Below, piece after piece: positions 1-7,932 of a stretch of DNA of 40,130 nt. Below the pieces are notes generated by a model. It was not told where the DNA came from. It was given only the letters and a program-made list of their open reading frames with translations, and made no database searches. The DNA is from an uncultured Hyphomicrobiales bacterium. Lineage in GTDB: Bacteria > Pseudomonadota > Alphaproteobacteria > Rhizobiales > Xanthobacteraceae. Position numbers and translations under genes: made by a program. The stretch's first letter is position 1; each line of letters begins with the position of its first letter. The stretch lies in NCBI GenBank assembly GCA_903839845.1, contig CAIMEA010000230.1, forward strand, positions 1 through 40,130, read 5' to 3'.

Positions 1-2141
1 GGCTTGGTCAGGAGATCGACATCAGTGTCGAGCCGGCCGTGGTGGATGATGGCGTTGCGGGTATAGCCGGTGGCAAACAAGACCGGCAGTTCGGGACGCA
101 GCTTTTTGACCTCGTTGGCGAGTTCGCGGCCGTTCATGCCGCCGGGCAGGACGACGTCGGTGAATAGCAGCGCGATTTGCGGCACCGTTTTCAATATTTC
201 CAGCGCCCGGGCGGCAGTCGCCGCATGCTCGACGCGGTAACCGATATCGCTGAGCGCATCGATGACGAAACGGCTGACATCCTCGTCGTCTTCGACCAGC
301 AGGATGCATTCGTGGTGCTCGCCGCTGCGCGGCATACGTGGCACCTCGGCCGTTTCCCAGGCCGGGAATGAGGAAGCGTCGGCAAGGCGCGGGAAATACA
401 TCTTGATCGCGGTCCCCTGGCCGCGTTCGCTGTAGATCTGGACATGGCCGCCGGACTGTTTGACGAAGCCATAAACCATGCTCAGCCCGAGGCCGGAGCC
501 TGCGCCGGCCGGCTTGGTGGTGAAGAAGGGCTCGAACGCCTTGTCGCGCACTTCCGGCGGCATGCCTTCGCCGGTGTCGCTGACGGCGAGCAGGACGAAC
601 TGGCCCGGCTTCACCTCGGCGCCCGAGCGCAGAACATAGGCTTCGTCGAGATAGGCGTTCGACGTTTCGATGGTCAGCTGACCGCCCTTCGGCATGGAGT
701 CGCGCGCATTGACCGCCAGATTGAGGATGGCGTTTTCCAGCTGATTGGGATCGATCGCTGTCTTCCACAGACCGCTCGCCAGCACGGTTTCGATCGTCAC
801 CGTCTCGCCGATCGAACGATGCAGCAATTCCGACATTTCGCCGACCAGCCGGTTGATATCGACGGCCTTGACCTCCTGCGGATGCTGGCGCGAGAAAGTC
901 AGCAGGCGTTGCACCAGGGTTGCCGCGCGCATCGACGCCTGGCGGATGGCGCCGAGCGATTTCGCCACGCGCTCGTCGGTCGATGTATTGCGCCGGTTCG
1001 CCAGTTCGACATTGCCGATGATGGCGGTGAGCAGATTGTTGAAATCGTGGGCGATGCCGCCGGTAAGGCGTCCAACCGCCTCCATCTTCTGCGCCTGGCG
1101 CAACGCCTGTTCGGTGGCTTCGCGGCGCGCCGATTCCTGGCGCAACTGCGCATAGGCATAGGATTCACGGCGTGTGTGCCGCAGCGTCATCATGGCAAGG
1201 GCCAGCATCGTCAATGTCGCCGGAATGCCGAAGACAAGATGCGCGGACATGTCGGACAGCCAGTCGGCCTGAATGGTTGAAAGATTGATACCGGCGTTCA
1301 CATAGACCGGCTGATTCGGCAGCTTGCGATAGGCGACGATACGTTTGGCGCCGTCGAAGGACGAGGTGCCGGTGGTGACGCCGCGTTGCGGGTTGTCGAC
1401 GATTGCCCGCATGAAAGGCGAGTCCGGCAGCGATCGCGAGCCGGCGGTCGCCGCGGGGTATCGCGCCAGCGTCACGCCATCGGCGCGCGACAGGCCGGCC
1501 ACGGTGAGGTCGGCTTCGGGGAATTCCGAATAATAACGCGTGAAGTATTCCGGTGCGATCGATACCAGATAGACGCCATTGAATTTACCGGCGGTGATGC
1601 GTTTGCGGGTAATGGCGAAGAAGTTGGTATTGGCGGCGCGCGCGTCAACCACCGCGCTTATAAAAGTATCGCTGCTCGTGCCGTTCTTGTGAGCGCTGAA
1701 ATAGTTGCGGTCGGCAAGCACGAGGTTGCGCGGCATCGGGTAAACGGTGCCGGAAACCAGCGGATGGCCGGCCGCGTCGATCACCCACAGATCGCGCAAT
1801 TGCGGTAGGTCGCGAATGAAGTTCCTGATACGGGCGCTGTATTCCTGCTCGGAACCGACGATGTCTTCATCGGTTTCGTCGTTGAACAGCTCTTCCATAT
1901 AGCGTTCGCTGATCGCGAAGGTTTCGAACACCTTGACCGCGTGTTCCTGCATGGTGTCGACCGTGCGCTGCAGGCGGTCGGTGGCGTCGGCGATATGCTG
2001 GTTGTAGGAAATCCAGGCGGCGATCGCGAAAATGGCCAGCGGCAGGACCACCGACGCCACGATCAGCAGCCGCAACGGCCGCTCGGCGCGGCTGTCGGCC
2101 ACCGAGACATTCTGCTTCGATCGGTCCGTGGTTTCGGGCAT
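1..2141 (-). CDS. Hybrid sensor histidine kinase with C-terminal receiver domain (3' end outside window)
   Basis: About 713 codons are visible; the stop lies beyond the left edge. Reading from ATG at 2141, a membrane segment (about residues 24-46) is followed by a periplasmic sensor of about 240 residues that resembles a Cache/PDC domain, then a second membrane segment (about 300-320). The kinase core has the phospho-acceptor box GGIAHDFNNLL (His365), an N box (NLAVNARD), a G1 box (DTGEGMP) and a GSGLGLS G2 box. A receiver follows with acidic residues VEDDED and the acceptor Asp in LFTDVVLP. It should autophosphorylate and pass phosphate to its own receiver. The ligand cannot be told, and no strong Shine-Dalgarno is visible before the start. 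A longer open frame on the opposite strand is a GC-rich shadow. Confidence 0.9.
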   Translation of the reverse strand, partial: MPETTDRSKQNVSVADSRAERPLRLLIVASVVLPLAIFAIAAWISYNQHIADATDRLQRTVDTMQEHAVKVFETFAISERYMEELFNDETDEDIVGSEQEYSARIRNFIRDLPQLRDLWVIDAAGHPLVSGTVYPMPRNLVLADRNYFSAHKNGTSSDTFISAVVDARAANTNFFAITRKRITAGKFNGVYLVSIAPEYFTRYYSEFPEADLTVAGLSRADGVTLARYPAATAGSRSLPDSPFMRAIVDNPQRGVTTGTSSFDGAKRIVAYRKLPNQPVYVNAGINLSTIQADWLSDMSAHLVFGIPATLTMLALAMMTLRHTRRESYAYAQLRQESARREATEQALRQAQKMEAVGRLTGGIAHDFNNLLTAIIGNVELANRRNTSTDERVAKSLGAIRQASMRAATLVQRLLTFSRQHPQEVKAVDINRLVGEMSELLHRSIGETVTIETVLASGLWKTAIDPNQLENAILNLAVNARDSMPKGGQLTIETSNAYLDEAYVLRSGAEVKPGQFVLLAVSDTGEGMPPEVRDKAFEPFFTTKPAGAGSGLGLSMVYGFVKQSGGHVQIYSERGQGTAIKMYFPRLADASSFPAWETAEVPRMPRSGEHHECILLVEDDEDVSRFVIDALSDIGYRVEHAATAARALEILKTVPQIALLFTDVVLPGGMNGRELANEVKKLRPELPVLFATGYTRNAIIHHGRLDTDVDLLTK

Positions 2142-2285
2142 ATGGCGGGGAGACCGACAATGAGTTGGCCTCATTGGTACCGGGCGGCGGCGGCAAACTC
2201 AACCGCGCCGGAACCCCATACGCAAAACGCCCGGCGGAGCCAGGCGTTTTGTCGCGAATGGAACTTTTTGGCCGGGCGCGGTGCG

Positions 2286-2597
2286 TCAGCGCGAGCAGAC
2301 GATGGCGACCAGGTCGTCGCATTTGCCGCCCTTGCAGCCGCCGGCGCCGCCGGTCGGGATCGCGCCGGTGATCTCGTCGCGATCGACTTTGCTGAAGGAT
2401 GCGGCCTCGGCGAATTCGCGGGTCTTGCAATAGGCGTTGGCGGCGGCGGCGCCGCATTTGGCGCCGGAGGCGAGGCAGCGGTCGATGCCGTAGCTGTCGG
2501 CGTCATTGGTGATAATGAACACGCGCCGTTCCGCCTGCGCACCACTGACCAGACAAAGGCAGAGGACGGCGCTGAGACTGACCAGGATTGTCCGCAT
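2286..2597 (-). CDS. Small secreted protein of unknown function (103 aa)
   Basis: The N-terminus is a clear signal peptide: MRT, a hydrophobic stretch and an AQA cleavage site near residue 22. The mature part of about 80 residues has five cysteines (in CLASG, KCG, YCK, GCKGGKCDD and the C-terminal VCSR region) and is probably disulfide-bonded in the periplasm. I recognise no catalytic motif and do not assign a function. It lies 144 bases upstream of the kinase gene on the same strand and could be its own unit. A perfect TTAA-N7-TTAA CtrA-type site sits 66 bases before its start, suggesting cell-cycle control (inference). A plus-strand frame over the same DNA lacks any recognisable protein. 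Confidence 0.75.
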   Translation of the reverse strand: MRTILVSLSAVLCLCLVSGAQAERRVFIITNDADSYGIDRCLASGAKCGAAAANAYCKTREFAEAASFSKVDRDEITGAIPTGGAGGCKGGKCDDLVAIVCSR

Positions 2598-2924
2598 GAG
2601 AATCGTCCATTTTGTTGGGGGCGCCTACCGCGGCACCGATGACGACAATGCGAGTGAAATCGTTAAGACACGCTTAACCGCTGTGGCGGCGGACGCTTGC
2701 GGCGGAAAAGCCTGGAATATTCCGAGGGTTACGCCCCTTGCCCGAGGGATTGACGGGGGCGGGGCAAACCAGCAATGTGTTCATGATGACCGGCCCGACC
2801 CCCATCTGCGGCATTAGCCGCCAGATTATTAGCTAGCGCGCCAACGCTGGCTGAGGCCGTCTTTTCTCGAATCGAGATACAAAAGGACGCCCGGCCGGCG
2901 GCAACGCCGCCTTAGGTGACCCTT
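2598..2924. other. Intergenic region between the small secreted protein gene and cysS
   Basis: This 327-base stretch separates divergent genes. It holds the CtrA-type site at 2663-2677 and the cysS ribosome binding site (AGGTGA, 2914-2919). I see no tRNA, no T-box-like leader and no credible coding frame in it. Confidence 0.5.
2663..2677. promoter_or_regulatory. CtrA-type binding site TTAA-N7-TTAA
   Basis: TTAA, seven bases, TTAA, followed by CC. This is the full CtrA consensus on both strands. It lies 66 bases upstream of the small secreted protein gene on the minus strand and about 250 bases from cysS on the plus strand, so the minus-strand gene is the likelier target. Binding is inferred from the motif only. 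Confidence 0.55.
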
Positions 2925-4319
2925 ATGGAATTGCGGCTCTACGATACGCTGACGCGCGACAAGCGGGTGTTCATCCCGATCGATCCGGCGCGCGTGCGCA
3001 TGTATGTCTGCGGCCCGACGGTCTACGACTTCGCCCATATCGGCAATGCACGTCCCGTGATCGTCTTCGACGTGCTGTTCCGGCTGCTGCGCCATATCTA
3101 CGGCGAGACGCACGTCACTTACGTCCGCAACATCACCGACGTCGACGACAAGATCAACGCGCGGGCCGCGCGCGACTTTCCCGGCCTGCCGCTAAACGAG
3201 GCGATCCGCAAGGTCACCGAAAAAACCGAGGCGCAATTCCACGCCGACGTCGATGCGTTGGGGTGCTTGCGCCCGAACGTCGAACCGCGCGCCACCGACT
3301 TCGTCCTGCCGCGGGCCGACGGCAAGGCCGACATGGTGACGTTGATCAAGCAACTGATCGCGCGCGGCCATGCGTATGAGGCCGGCGGCGAAGTCCTGTT
3401 CGACACCACGTCGATGCCGGATTACGGCGCGTTGTCCGGCCGCAACCTCGAGGATCAACTGGCCGGCGCCCGCATCGCGGTCGAGGCACACAAGAAACAC
3501 CCGAATGACTTTGTCTTGTGGAAGCAGTCATCGGCCGACGAGCCGGCATGGGACAGTCCGTGGGGTCGGGGCCGTCCCGGCTGGCATATCGAATGCTCGG
3601 CGATGAGCGCGGCCTATCTCGGCGACGTGTTCGACATCCATGGCGGCGGCCTTGATCTGATCTTCCCGCACCACGAAAACGAAATCGCCCAATCCCGCTG
3701 CGCGCACGGCACGCCGGTGATGGCGAACTTCTGGATGCACAACGGCTTTCTCCAGGTCGAAGGCGAGAAGATGTCGAAGAGCCTCGGCAACTTCTTCACC
3801 ATCCGCGAACTGCTCGACAAATGGCCGGGCGAGGTGCTGCGCTTCAACATGTTGCGCACGCATTACCGCCAGCCGATCGACTGGACTGTGAAGGGTCTGG
3901 AAGAAAGCTGGAAGACGCTTGATGACTGGTATTGGGTCGTCGGCGATACAAAGGGCGACCGTATTTCAAACGCGGTGCTGGCGGCGCTGAGCGACGACCT
4001 CAACACCCATCAGGTCATCACGGTGCTGCATGGTTTGCGCAACAAGGCTCAGGGCGGCGACGAGACCGCGCGCAACGAGCTGGCCTGGTCGTTGCGCATG
4101 CTCGGCTTCCTGAACGAAAGCGCGGCGCAATGGGCGGCACGCCGGCAGTCGAATGCCGATGTCGATGCCACCAAGGTGCAATCGCTGATCGACGCCCGCA
4201 CCGCCGCGCGCGTGGCCAAGGACTTCAAGGAATCCGACCGCCTTCGCGACGAGCTTGCCGCCATGGGCGTGGTACTGAAGGATTCCAAGGAAGGCACGAC
4301 GTGGGAGCTGGCGCGATGA
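2925..4319 (+). CDS. cysS: Cysteinyl-tRNA synthetase
   Basis: Charges tRNA-Cys with cysteine in the cytoplasm; class I synthetase. The 464-residue product has the family's usual length. Visible signatures are [10 protein letters not shown] with the first zinc-ligand Cys, the HIGN form of the HIGH motif right after it, WHIECSAM and [12 protein letters not shown] with further zinc ligands, and KMSKSLGNF. The C-terminal anticodon-binding part ends in the family-typical [17 protein letters not shown] chose ATG at 2925 because AGGTGA lies five bases before it; a GTG at 2916 in frame would add three residues but would sit inside that ribosome binding site. It is followed by a palindromic repeat, so it is probably not tightly coupled to the next gene. 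Confidence 0.97.
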   Translation: MELRLYDTLTRDKRVFIPIDPARVRMYVCGPTVYDFAHIGNARPVIVFDVLFRLLRHIYGETHVTYVRNITDVDDKINARAARDFPGLPLNEAIRKVTEKTEAQFHADVDALGCLRPNVEPRATDFVLPRADGKADMVTLIKQLIARGHAYEAGGEVLFDTTSMPDYGALSGRNLEDQLAGARIAVEAHKKHPNDFVLWKQSSADEPAWDSPWGRGRPGWHIECSAMSAAYLGDVFDIHGGGLDLIFPHHENEIAQSRCAHGTPVMANFWMHNGFLQVEGEKMSKSLGNFFTIRELLDKWPGEVLRFNMLRTHYRQPIDWTVKGLEESWKTLDDWYWVVGDTKGDRISNAVLAALSDDLNTHQVITVLHGLRNKAQGGDETARNELAWSLRMLGFLNESAAQWAARRQSNADVDATKVQSLIDARTAARVAKDFKESDRLRDELAAMGVVLKDSKEGTTWELAR

Positions 4320-4327
4320 CTCTCAGG

Positions 4328-4418
4328 CGTCATGGCCGGACTTGTTCCGGCCATCCACGACTTGCTTTGTGGATGACTCCGAAAGACGTGGATGCCCGCG
4401 ACAAGCGCGGGCATGACG
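4328..4418. repeat. Paired palindromic (REP-like) intergenic repeat
   Basis: Two hairpins (4332-4354 and 4392-4414) face each other. Outer arms CGTCATG (4328-4334) and CATGACG (4412-4418) are complementary, as are CATCCACG (4352-4359) and CGTGGATG (4387-4394). A related copy is at 13661-13780. This type is common between genes in Bradyrhizobium-like genomes. It may also stabilise or end the cysS transcript. Confidence 0.8.
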
Positions 4419-4425
4419 GAGAATC

Positions 4426-4929
4426 ATGATGGCGACCGCGCATCCCAAGCTGGCGCTGCGGCCGTACCTCGTGGTGGACACGCCGGTGCTGGCGGAAATC
4501 TTTCGCGAGAGCGTGACGGACTTGACCGCCGACGATTACAGCGAGTCGCAGCAGCAGGCCTGGCTCGCCGCGCTCGACGATCTGGAGGCCTTCGCCAAAA
4601 GACTCGGCAGCCAACTGACCTTGATCGCCACCTTGCAGGGCTCGCCGGTAGGCTTCGCCTCGCTGGCCACCGGCGGCAAGATCGATCTTATTTACGTGCA
4701 TCCGGTCGCGGCCGGGCAGGGCGTCGGCGCGATGCTGACCGACGCGCTGGAGAAGCTTGCCGGCGCGCGCGGCGCGGCCAAGCTCATCGTCGACGCCAGC
4801 GACACAGCGCGCGGCTTCTTCGAGAAGCGCGGTTACGTCGCGCAGCAACGCAATTCGATTTCCGCCGGCGACGAATGGCTCGCCAACACCACGATGCATA
4901 AGCAGCTCGCCAAACCGGAGGCGTCATGA
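4426..4929 (+). CDS. GNAT-family N-acetyltransferase
   Basis: A 167-residue single-domain GNAT protein that should transfer an acetyl group from acetyl-CoA to an amine; the substrate is unknown. The fold signature is seen as LRPYLVVD at the N-terminus, the strand IDLIYVHP, the acetyl-CoA loop AAGQGVGAML, and the late motif ARGFFEKRGYVAQQRN. Two adjacent ATGs (4426 and 4429) are possible starts; GGAG at 4418-4421 suits the second slightly better (seven-base gap). Its stop overlaps the start of the next small gene (ATGA), so the two are probably translationally coupled. It begins immediately after the palindromic repeat. Confidence 0.88.
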   Translation: MMATAHPKLALRPYLVVDTPVLAEIFRESVTDLTADDYSESQQQAWLAALDDLEAFAKRLGSQLTLIATLQGSPVGFASLATGGKIDLIYVHPVAAGQGVGAMLTDALEKLAGARGAAKLIVDASDTARGFFEKRGYVAQQRNSISAGDEWLANTTMHKQLAKPEAS

Positions 4930-5045
4930 CCAAACCACCCGAAACCCCGTTCCCGCGCCACTGGCGGTATTACATCGTCCTCAAATATGCGGTGATGGCC
5001 GCCGCTGCGTTACTGGCGCTTTACGTTGTCATGAGTCTGGCTTGA
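4926..5045 (+). CDS. Small single-span membrane protein (39 aa)
   Basis: This short frame overlaps the acetyltransferase stop as ATGA and has a good Shine-Dalgarno, GGAGG at 4917-4921, four bases before the ATG. The product has a polar start (MTKPPETPFPRHWRYY) and one hydrophobic helix from about residue 17 to the end (IVLKYAVMAAAALLALYVV). It ends nine bases before cimA, which makes acetyltransferase, small protein and cimA a likely operon. I do not recognise the family. The ribosome binding site, overlap and clean membrane helix are the evidence that it is real. Confidence 0.6.
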   Translation: MTKPPETPFPRHWRYYIVLKYAVMAAAALLALYVVMSLA

Positions 5046-5054
5046 AGGTTTAAA

Positions 5055-6650
5055 ATGGCCCGCGAACGCCTGTATCTGTTTGACACCACGTTGCGCGACG
5101 GTGCGCAGACCAATGGCGTCGATTTCACGCTGGCCGACAAGCTGGCAATCGCCGGCATGCTTGACGACCTCGGCATCGATTATGTCGAAGGCGGCTATCC
5201 GGGCGCCAATCCGACCGACACGGAATTCTTCGCCGCCGATCATGGCCTCAAGACCAAATTCACCGCCTTCGGCATGACACGGCGGCCGGGCCGCTCGCTG
5301 TCGAACGATCCCGGTGTCGCGGCTTTGTTAGAGGCGAAGGCCGACGCAATCTGCTTTGTCGCAAAGAGCTGGGACTATCATGTTCGCGTCGCGCTGGAGA
5401 CGACCGAAGACGAAAACATCGCCTCGATCCGCGACAGCGTTCGCGCCGCCAAACAAAAAGGCCGCGAAGTGCTGCTCGACTGCGAACATTTCTTCGACGG
5501 CTACAAGGCCAACCCGACCTTTGCGCTCGCCTGTGCCAAGGCGGCTTACGACGAGGGCGCGCGCTGGGTGGTGCTGTGCGACACCAATGGCGGCACACTG
5601 CCGCACGAGGTCGAGAAAATCGTCGGCGACGTGGTGAAAGTCATTCCTGGCGATCATGTCGGCATTCACGCGCATAACGACACCGAGCAGGCGGTGGCCA
5701 ATTCGTTCGCCGCCGTGCGCGCCGGCGCGCGGCAAATTCAGGGCACGCTCAACGGCCTTGGCGAGCGCTGCGGCAACGCCAATCTGGTGTCGATCATTCC
5801 GACACTGAAGCTCAAGCCGGAATATGCCGAGGCTTTCGACATCGGCGTCAGCGACGCGCAGCTCAAGAAATTGTCGCAGGTTTCGCACGCACTCGACGAA
5901 CGGCTCAACCGTCCGTCCAATCGCTATTCGCCCTATGTCGGCGAAAACGCTTTCGGCACCAAGGCCGGCATTCACGCCTCGGCGATCGCCAAGGAGCCGG
6001 CGACCTACGAGCACGTCGTGCCGGAGACGGTTGGCAACAAGCGCAAAGTGCTGGTTTCCGAGCAGGCTGGCAAATCGAATGTGCTCGCCGAACTGGAGCG
6101 CATCGGCATCAAGGCCGACAAGGACGATCCGCGTATCGGACGGCTACTGGAAATCGTCAAGGAACGTGAAGCCATCGGTTATGCCTATGAGGCGGCCGAT
6201 GCGTCGTTCGATCTCCTGGCGCGGCGCACGCTGGGCACCGTGCCCAGCTATTTCGACGTTAATCAGTTCGACGTCAGTGTCGAGCAGCGCATCAATGCCG
6301 TCGGCGAGCGTGTCACCGTCACCATGGCGGTGGTCAAGGTCAAGGTTGGCGACGACAGCCTGATATCGGCGGCCGAGGGCAACGGTCCGGTGAATGCGCT
6401 GGATCAGGCGCTGCGCAAGGACCTCGGCAAGTACCAGAAATATATCGAAGGCCTGTCGCTGACCGATTACCGCGTGCGTATCCTCAATGGCGGCACCGAG
6501 GCGGTGACGCGCGTCTTGATCGAGAGTGAGGACGAACACGGAGATCATTGGACCACGATCGGCGTGTCGGCGAACATCATCGACGCGTCGTTTCAGGCGC
6601 TGATGGATTCGATAGTCTATAAATTGATCAAGTCCGGCGCGCCGGCCTAG
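5055..6650 (+). CDS. cimA: (R)-citramalate synthase
   Basis: Condenses pyruvate and acetyl-CoA to (R)-citramalate, the first step of the threonine-independent route to isoleucine. The 531-residue product starts with LYLFDTTLRDGAQ, the HMGL/isopropylmalate synthase catalytic strand with its Arg-Asp pair. A metal-binding HAHNDTEQAVAN and the GLGERCGNANL segment follow. The last 150 residues match the LeuA-type allosteric domain used for feedback by isoleucine. Length and the VEGGYPGANPTD segment favour CimA over 2-isopropylmalate or homocitrate synthase. Ribosome binding site GAAGG precedes ATG 5055. A palindromic repeat follows the stop. Confidence 0.93.
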   Translation: MARERLYLFDTTLRDGAQTNGVDFTLADKLAIAGMLDDLGIDYVEGGYPGANPTDTEFFAADHGLKTKFTAFGMTRRPGRSLSNDPGVAALLEAKADAICFVAKSWDYHVRVALETTEDENIASIRDSVRAAKQKGREVLLDCEHFFDGYKANPTFALACAKAAYDEGARWVVLCDTNGGTLPHEVEKIVGDVVKVIPGDHVGIHAHNDTEQAVANSFAAVRAGARQIQGTLNGLGERCGNANLVSIIPTLKLKPEYAEAFDIGVSDAQLKKLSQVSHALDERLNRPSNRYSPYVGENAFGTKAGIHASAIAKEPATYEHVVPETVGNKRKVLVSEQAGKSNVLAELERIGIKADKDDPRIGRLLEIVKEREAIGYAYEAADASFDLLARRTLGTVPSYFDVNQFDVSVEQRINAVGERVTVTMAVVKVKVGDDSLISAAEGNGPVNALDQALRKDLGKYQKYIEGLSLTDYRVRILNGGTEAVTRVLIESEDEHGDHWTTIGVSANIIDASFQALMDSIVYKLIKSGAPA

Positions 6651-6657
6651 CCGCGCC

Positions 6658-6754
6658 GTCCCGGGCGACCGAGCGGTAGCGAGGATGGCCCGGGACCCAT
6701 ACGCCGCGGCCTATCGAGATGGCACGGCGTATGGGTCCCCGTCTTCGCGGGGAC
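6658..6754. repeat. Mosaic palindromic intergenic repeat
   Basis: Three consecutive inverted repeats: GTCCCGGG (6658-6665) with CCCGGGAC (6689-6696), CCCATACGCCG (6696-6706) with CGGCGTATGGG (6725-6735), and GTCCCCG (6735-6741) with CGGGGAC (6748-6754). This is a different family from the repeats at 4328 and 13661. It fills the gap between cimA and the VOC gene and ends 15 bases before the VOC start, so it may act as a transcript end or barrier. Confidence 0.75.
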
Positions 6755-6768
6755 GACAAGAGGACGAA

Positions 6769-7152
6769 ATGATCGATCACGTCTCCATCGCGGTGCGCGA
6801 TCTGGATGCGGCGACACGGTTTTATGAAGCCGTGCTCGGCGCGCTCGGCCTGTCGAAACTGGAAGCCCGGCCGGCGACGGTCGGTTTCGGCAAGACCTAT
6901 CCCGAGTTCTGGATCAATCTGCGCGCCGGGATGATGCCACTTGCTCCGACCAGTGGCGCGCATGTCTGTTTTCGCGCGCGCAGCACCGAATTGGTCGATG
7001 CGTTTCACGCCGCCGCGCTCGCAGCCGGGGCGCTAAGCGATGGCGCGCCGGGTTTGCGGCCGCATGACGGTGAGGGCGGCTACTATGCCGCCTTCATCCT
7101 CGATCCGGATGGCAATCGCGTCGAAGCGGTGACGTTTGTCAGTGGAAAGTAA
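6769..7152 (+). CDS. VOC (glyoxalase/dioxygenase superfamily) protein
   Basis: A 127-residue vicinal-oxygen-chelate protein. It opens with MIDHVSIAVRDLDAATRFYE, whose His is the usual first metal ligand, and closes with YYAAFILDPDGNRVEAV, whose Glu is the usual last ligand. The two beta-alpha-beta-beta-beta halves are present. Members bind a divalent metal and act as lyases, dioxygenases or resistance proteins; nothing here fixes the substrate. I chose ATG 6769 because AGAGGA (6759-6764) precedes it; a longer upstream frame runs through the palindromic repeat and is not credible. It converges with the next gene with no bases between the two stops. Confidence 0.85.
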   Translation: MIDHVSIAVRDLDAATRFYEAVLGALGLSKLEARPATVGFGKTYPEFWINLRAGMMPLAPTSGAHVCFRARSTELVDAFHAAALAAGALSDGAPGLRPHDGEGGYYAAFILDPDGNRVEAVTFVSGK

Positions 7153-7776
7153 TTACAGCCGGTCGGCGACCTCTGACGGCAATTGCCGGTCGGCGGGAGA
7201 CAGCGCGGCCACGGCTTTCTGCAGCGTCGGCAGAATATCCTCGACGCGGTCGGCGACCAGCATCTCGAATTCCAGCCCCGGCCGGATGAACTCCAGCGCC
7301 TTCATGTGATCGAGCAGCGCGCAGAGCGGCTGCCAGAAGCCTTTGATGTTGGCGATCAGGATCGGCTTCTTGTGCCGTCCGAGTTGCGCCCAGGTGAGTT
7401 GCTCGACCAGTTCCTCGAGCGTGCCGACGCCGCCCGGCATGGCGACGAAGGCATCGGCCATCTCGAACATCTTGCGCTTGCGCTCGTGCATGTCGGCGGT
7501 GACGATGAGGCCTTCGCCGTTAAAGCCGGCGCGCTCCTTGTTCAACAGGAACTGCGGGATGATGCCGGTGACCGATCCGCCGTTGCTGTGGACCGCGTCG
7601 GCGACGGCGCCCATCATGCCCGCGTCGCCGCCGCCGTAAACGAGGCCGATGCCGGCCTTGGCCATGGCGGTACCGAGCGCCGTCGCCGCCTCGACGAAGG
7701 CCGGATCGGTGCCGGCGCCGGAGCCGCAATAGACGCAGATTTTCGTGATTTTCGAGATGGTTTCAGGGCGATTCAT
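7153..7776 (-). CDS. LOG-family nucleoside-5'-monophosphate phosphoribohydrolase (TIGR00730 type)
   Basis: A 207-residue protein with the Rossmann-like LOG fold. Visible signatures are ICVYCGSG at the N-terminus, GLVYGGGDAGMMG, the MHERK segment, and PGGVGTLEE (114-122) with its catalytic Glu pair. The family cleaves cytokinin riboside 5'-monophosphate to the free base, or other nucleotide monophosphates; bacterial members are often misnamed lysine decarboxylases. The start is ATG 7776; an open frame continues upstream but crosses the start region of the divergent ABC gene. The 156-base divergent gap should hold both promoters, though I see no strong consensus. Confidence 0.9.
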   Translation of the reverse strand: MNRPETISKITKICVYCGSGAGTDPAFVEAATALGTAMAKAGIGLVYGGGDAGMMGAVADAVHSNGGSVTGIIPQFLLNKERAGFNGEGLIVTADMHERKRKMFEMADAFVAMPGGVGTLEELVEQLTWAQLGRHKKPILIANIKGFWQPLCALLDHMKALEFIRPGLEFEMLVADRVEDILPTLQKAVAALSPADRQLPSEVADRL

Positions 7777-7932
7777 GGTCTGGATGTGCAATGCGACCGC
7801 GTAATCGTCAAGATGCGGCCGAAAACCTTCTTTTCCCTTGCGATTTGACCGCCCAAGGGTGAACAGCGGCCAGAATCCGCCTATATGAGGGGCCGTGACG
7901 GCCCGTTTGGCCGCCTTCTTGCCGGAAACTGA

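Noticed and set aside
444-1280. A 278-codon plus-strand frame inside the histidine kinase gene
   Set aside because: It is antisense to kinase motifs that are all intact, and its product is Arg/Gly/His-rich with no family signature.
2506-2817. A plus-strand frame upstream of cysS
   Set aside because: It overlaps a signal-peptide protein gene on the other strand and shows no ribosome binding site or domain.
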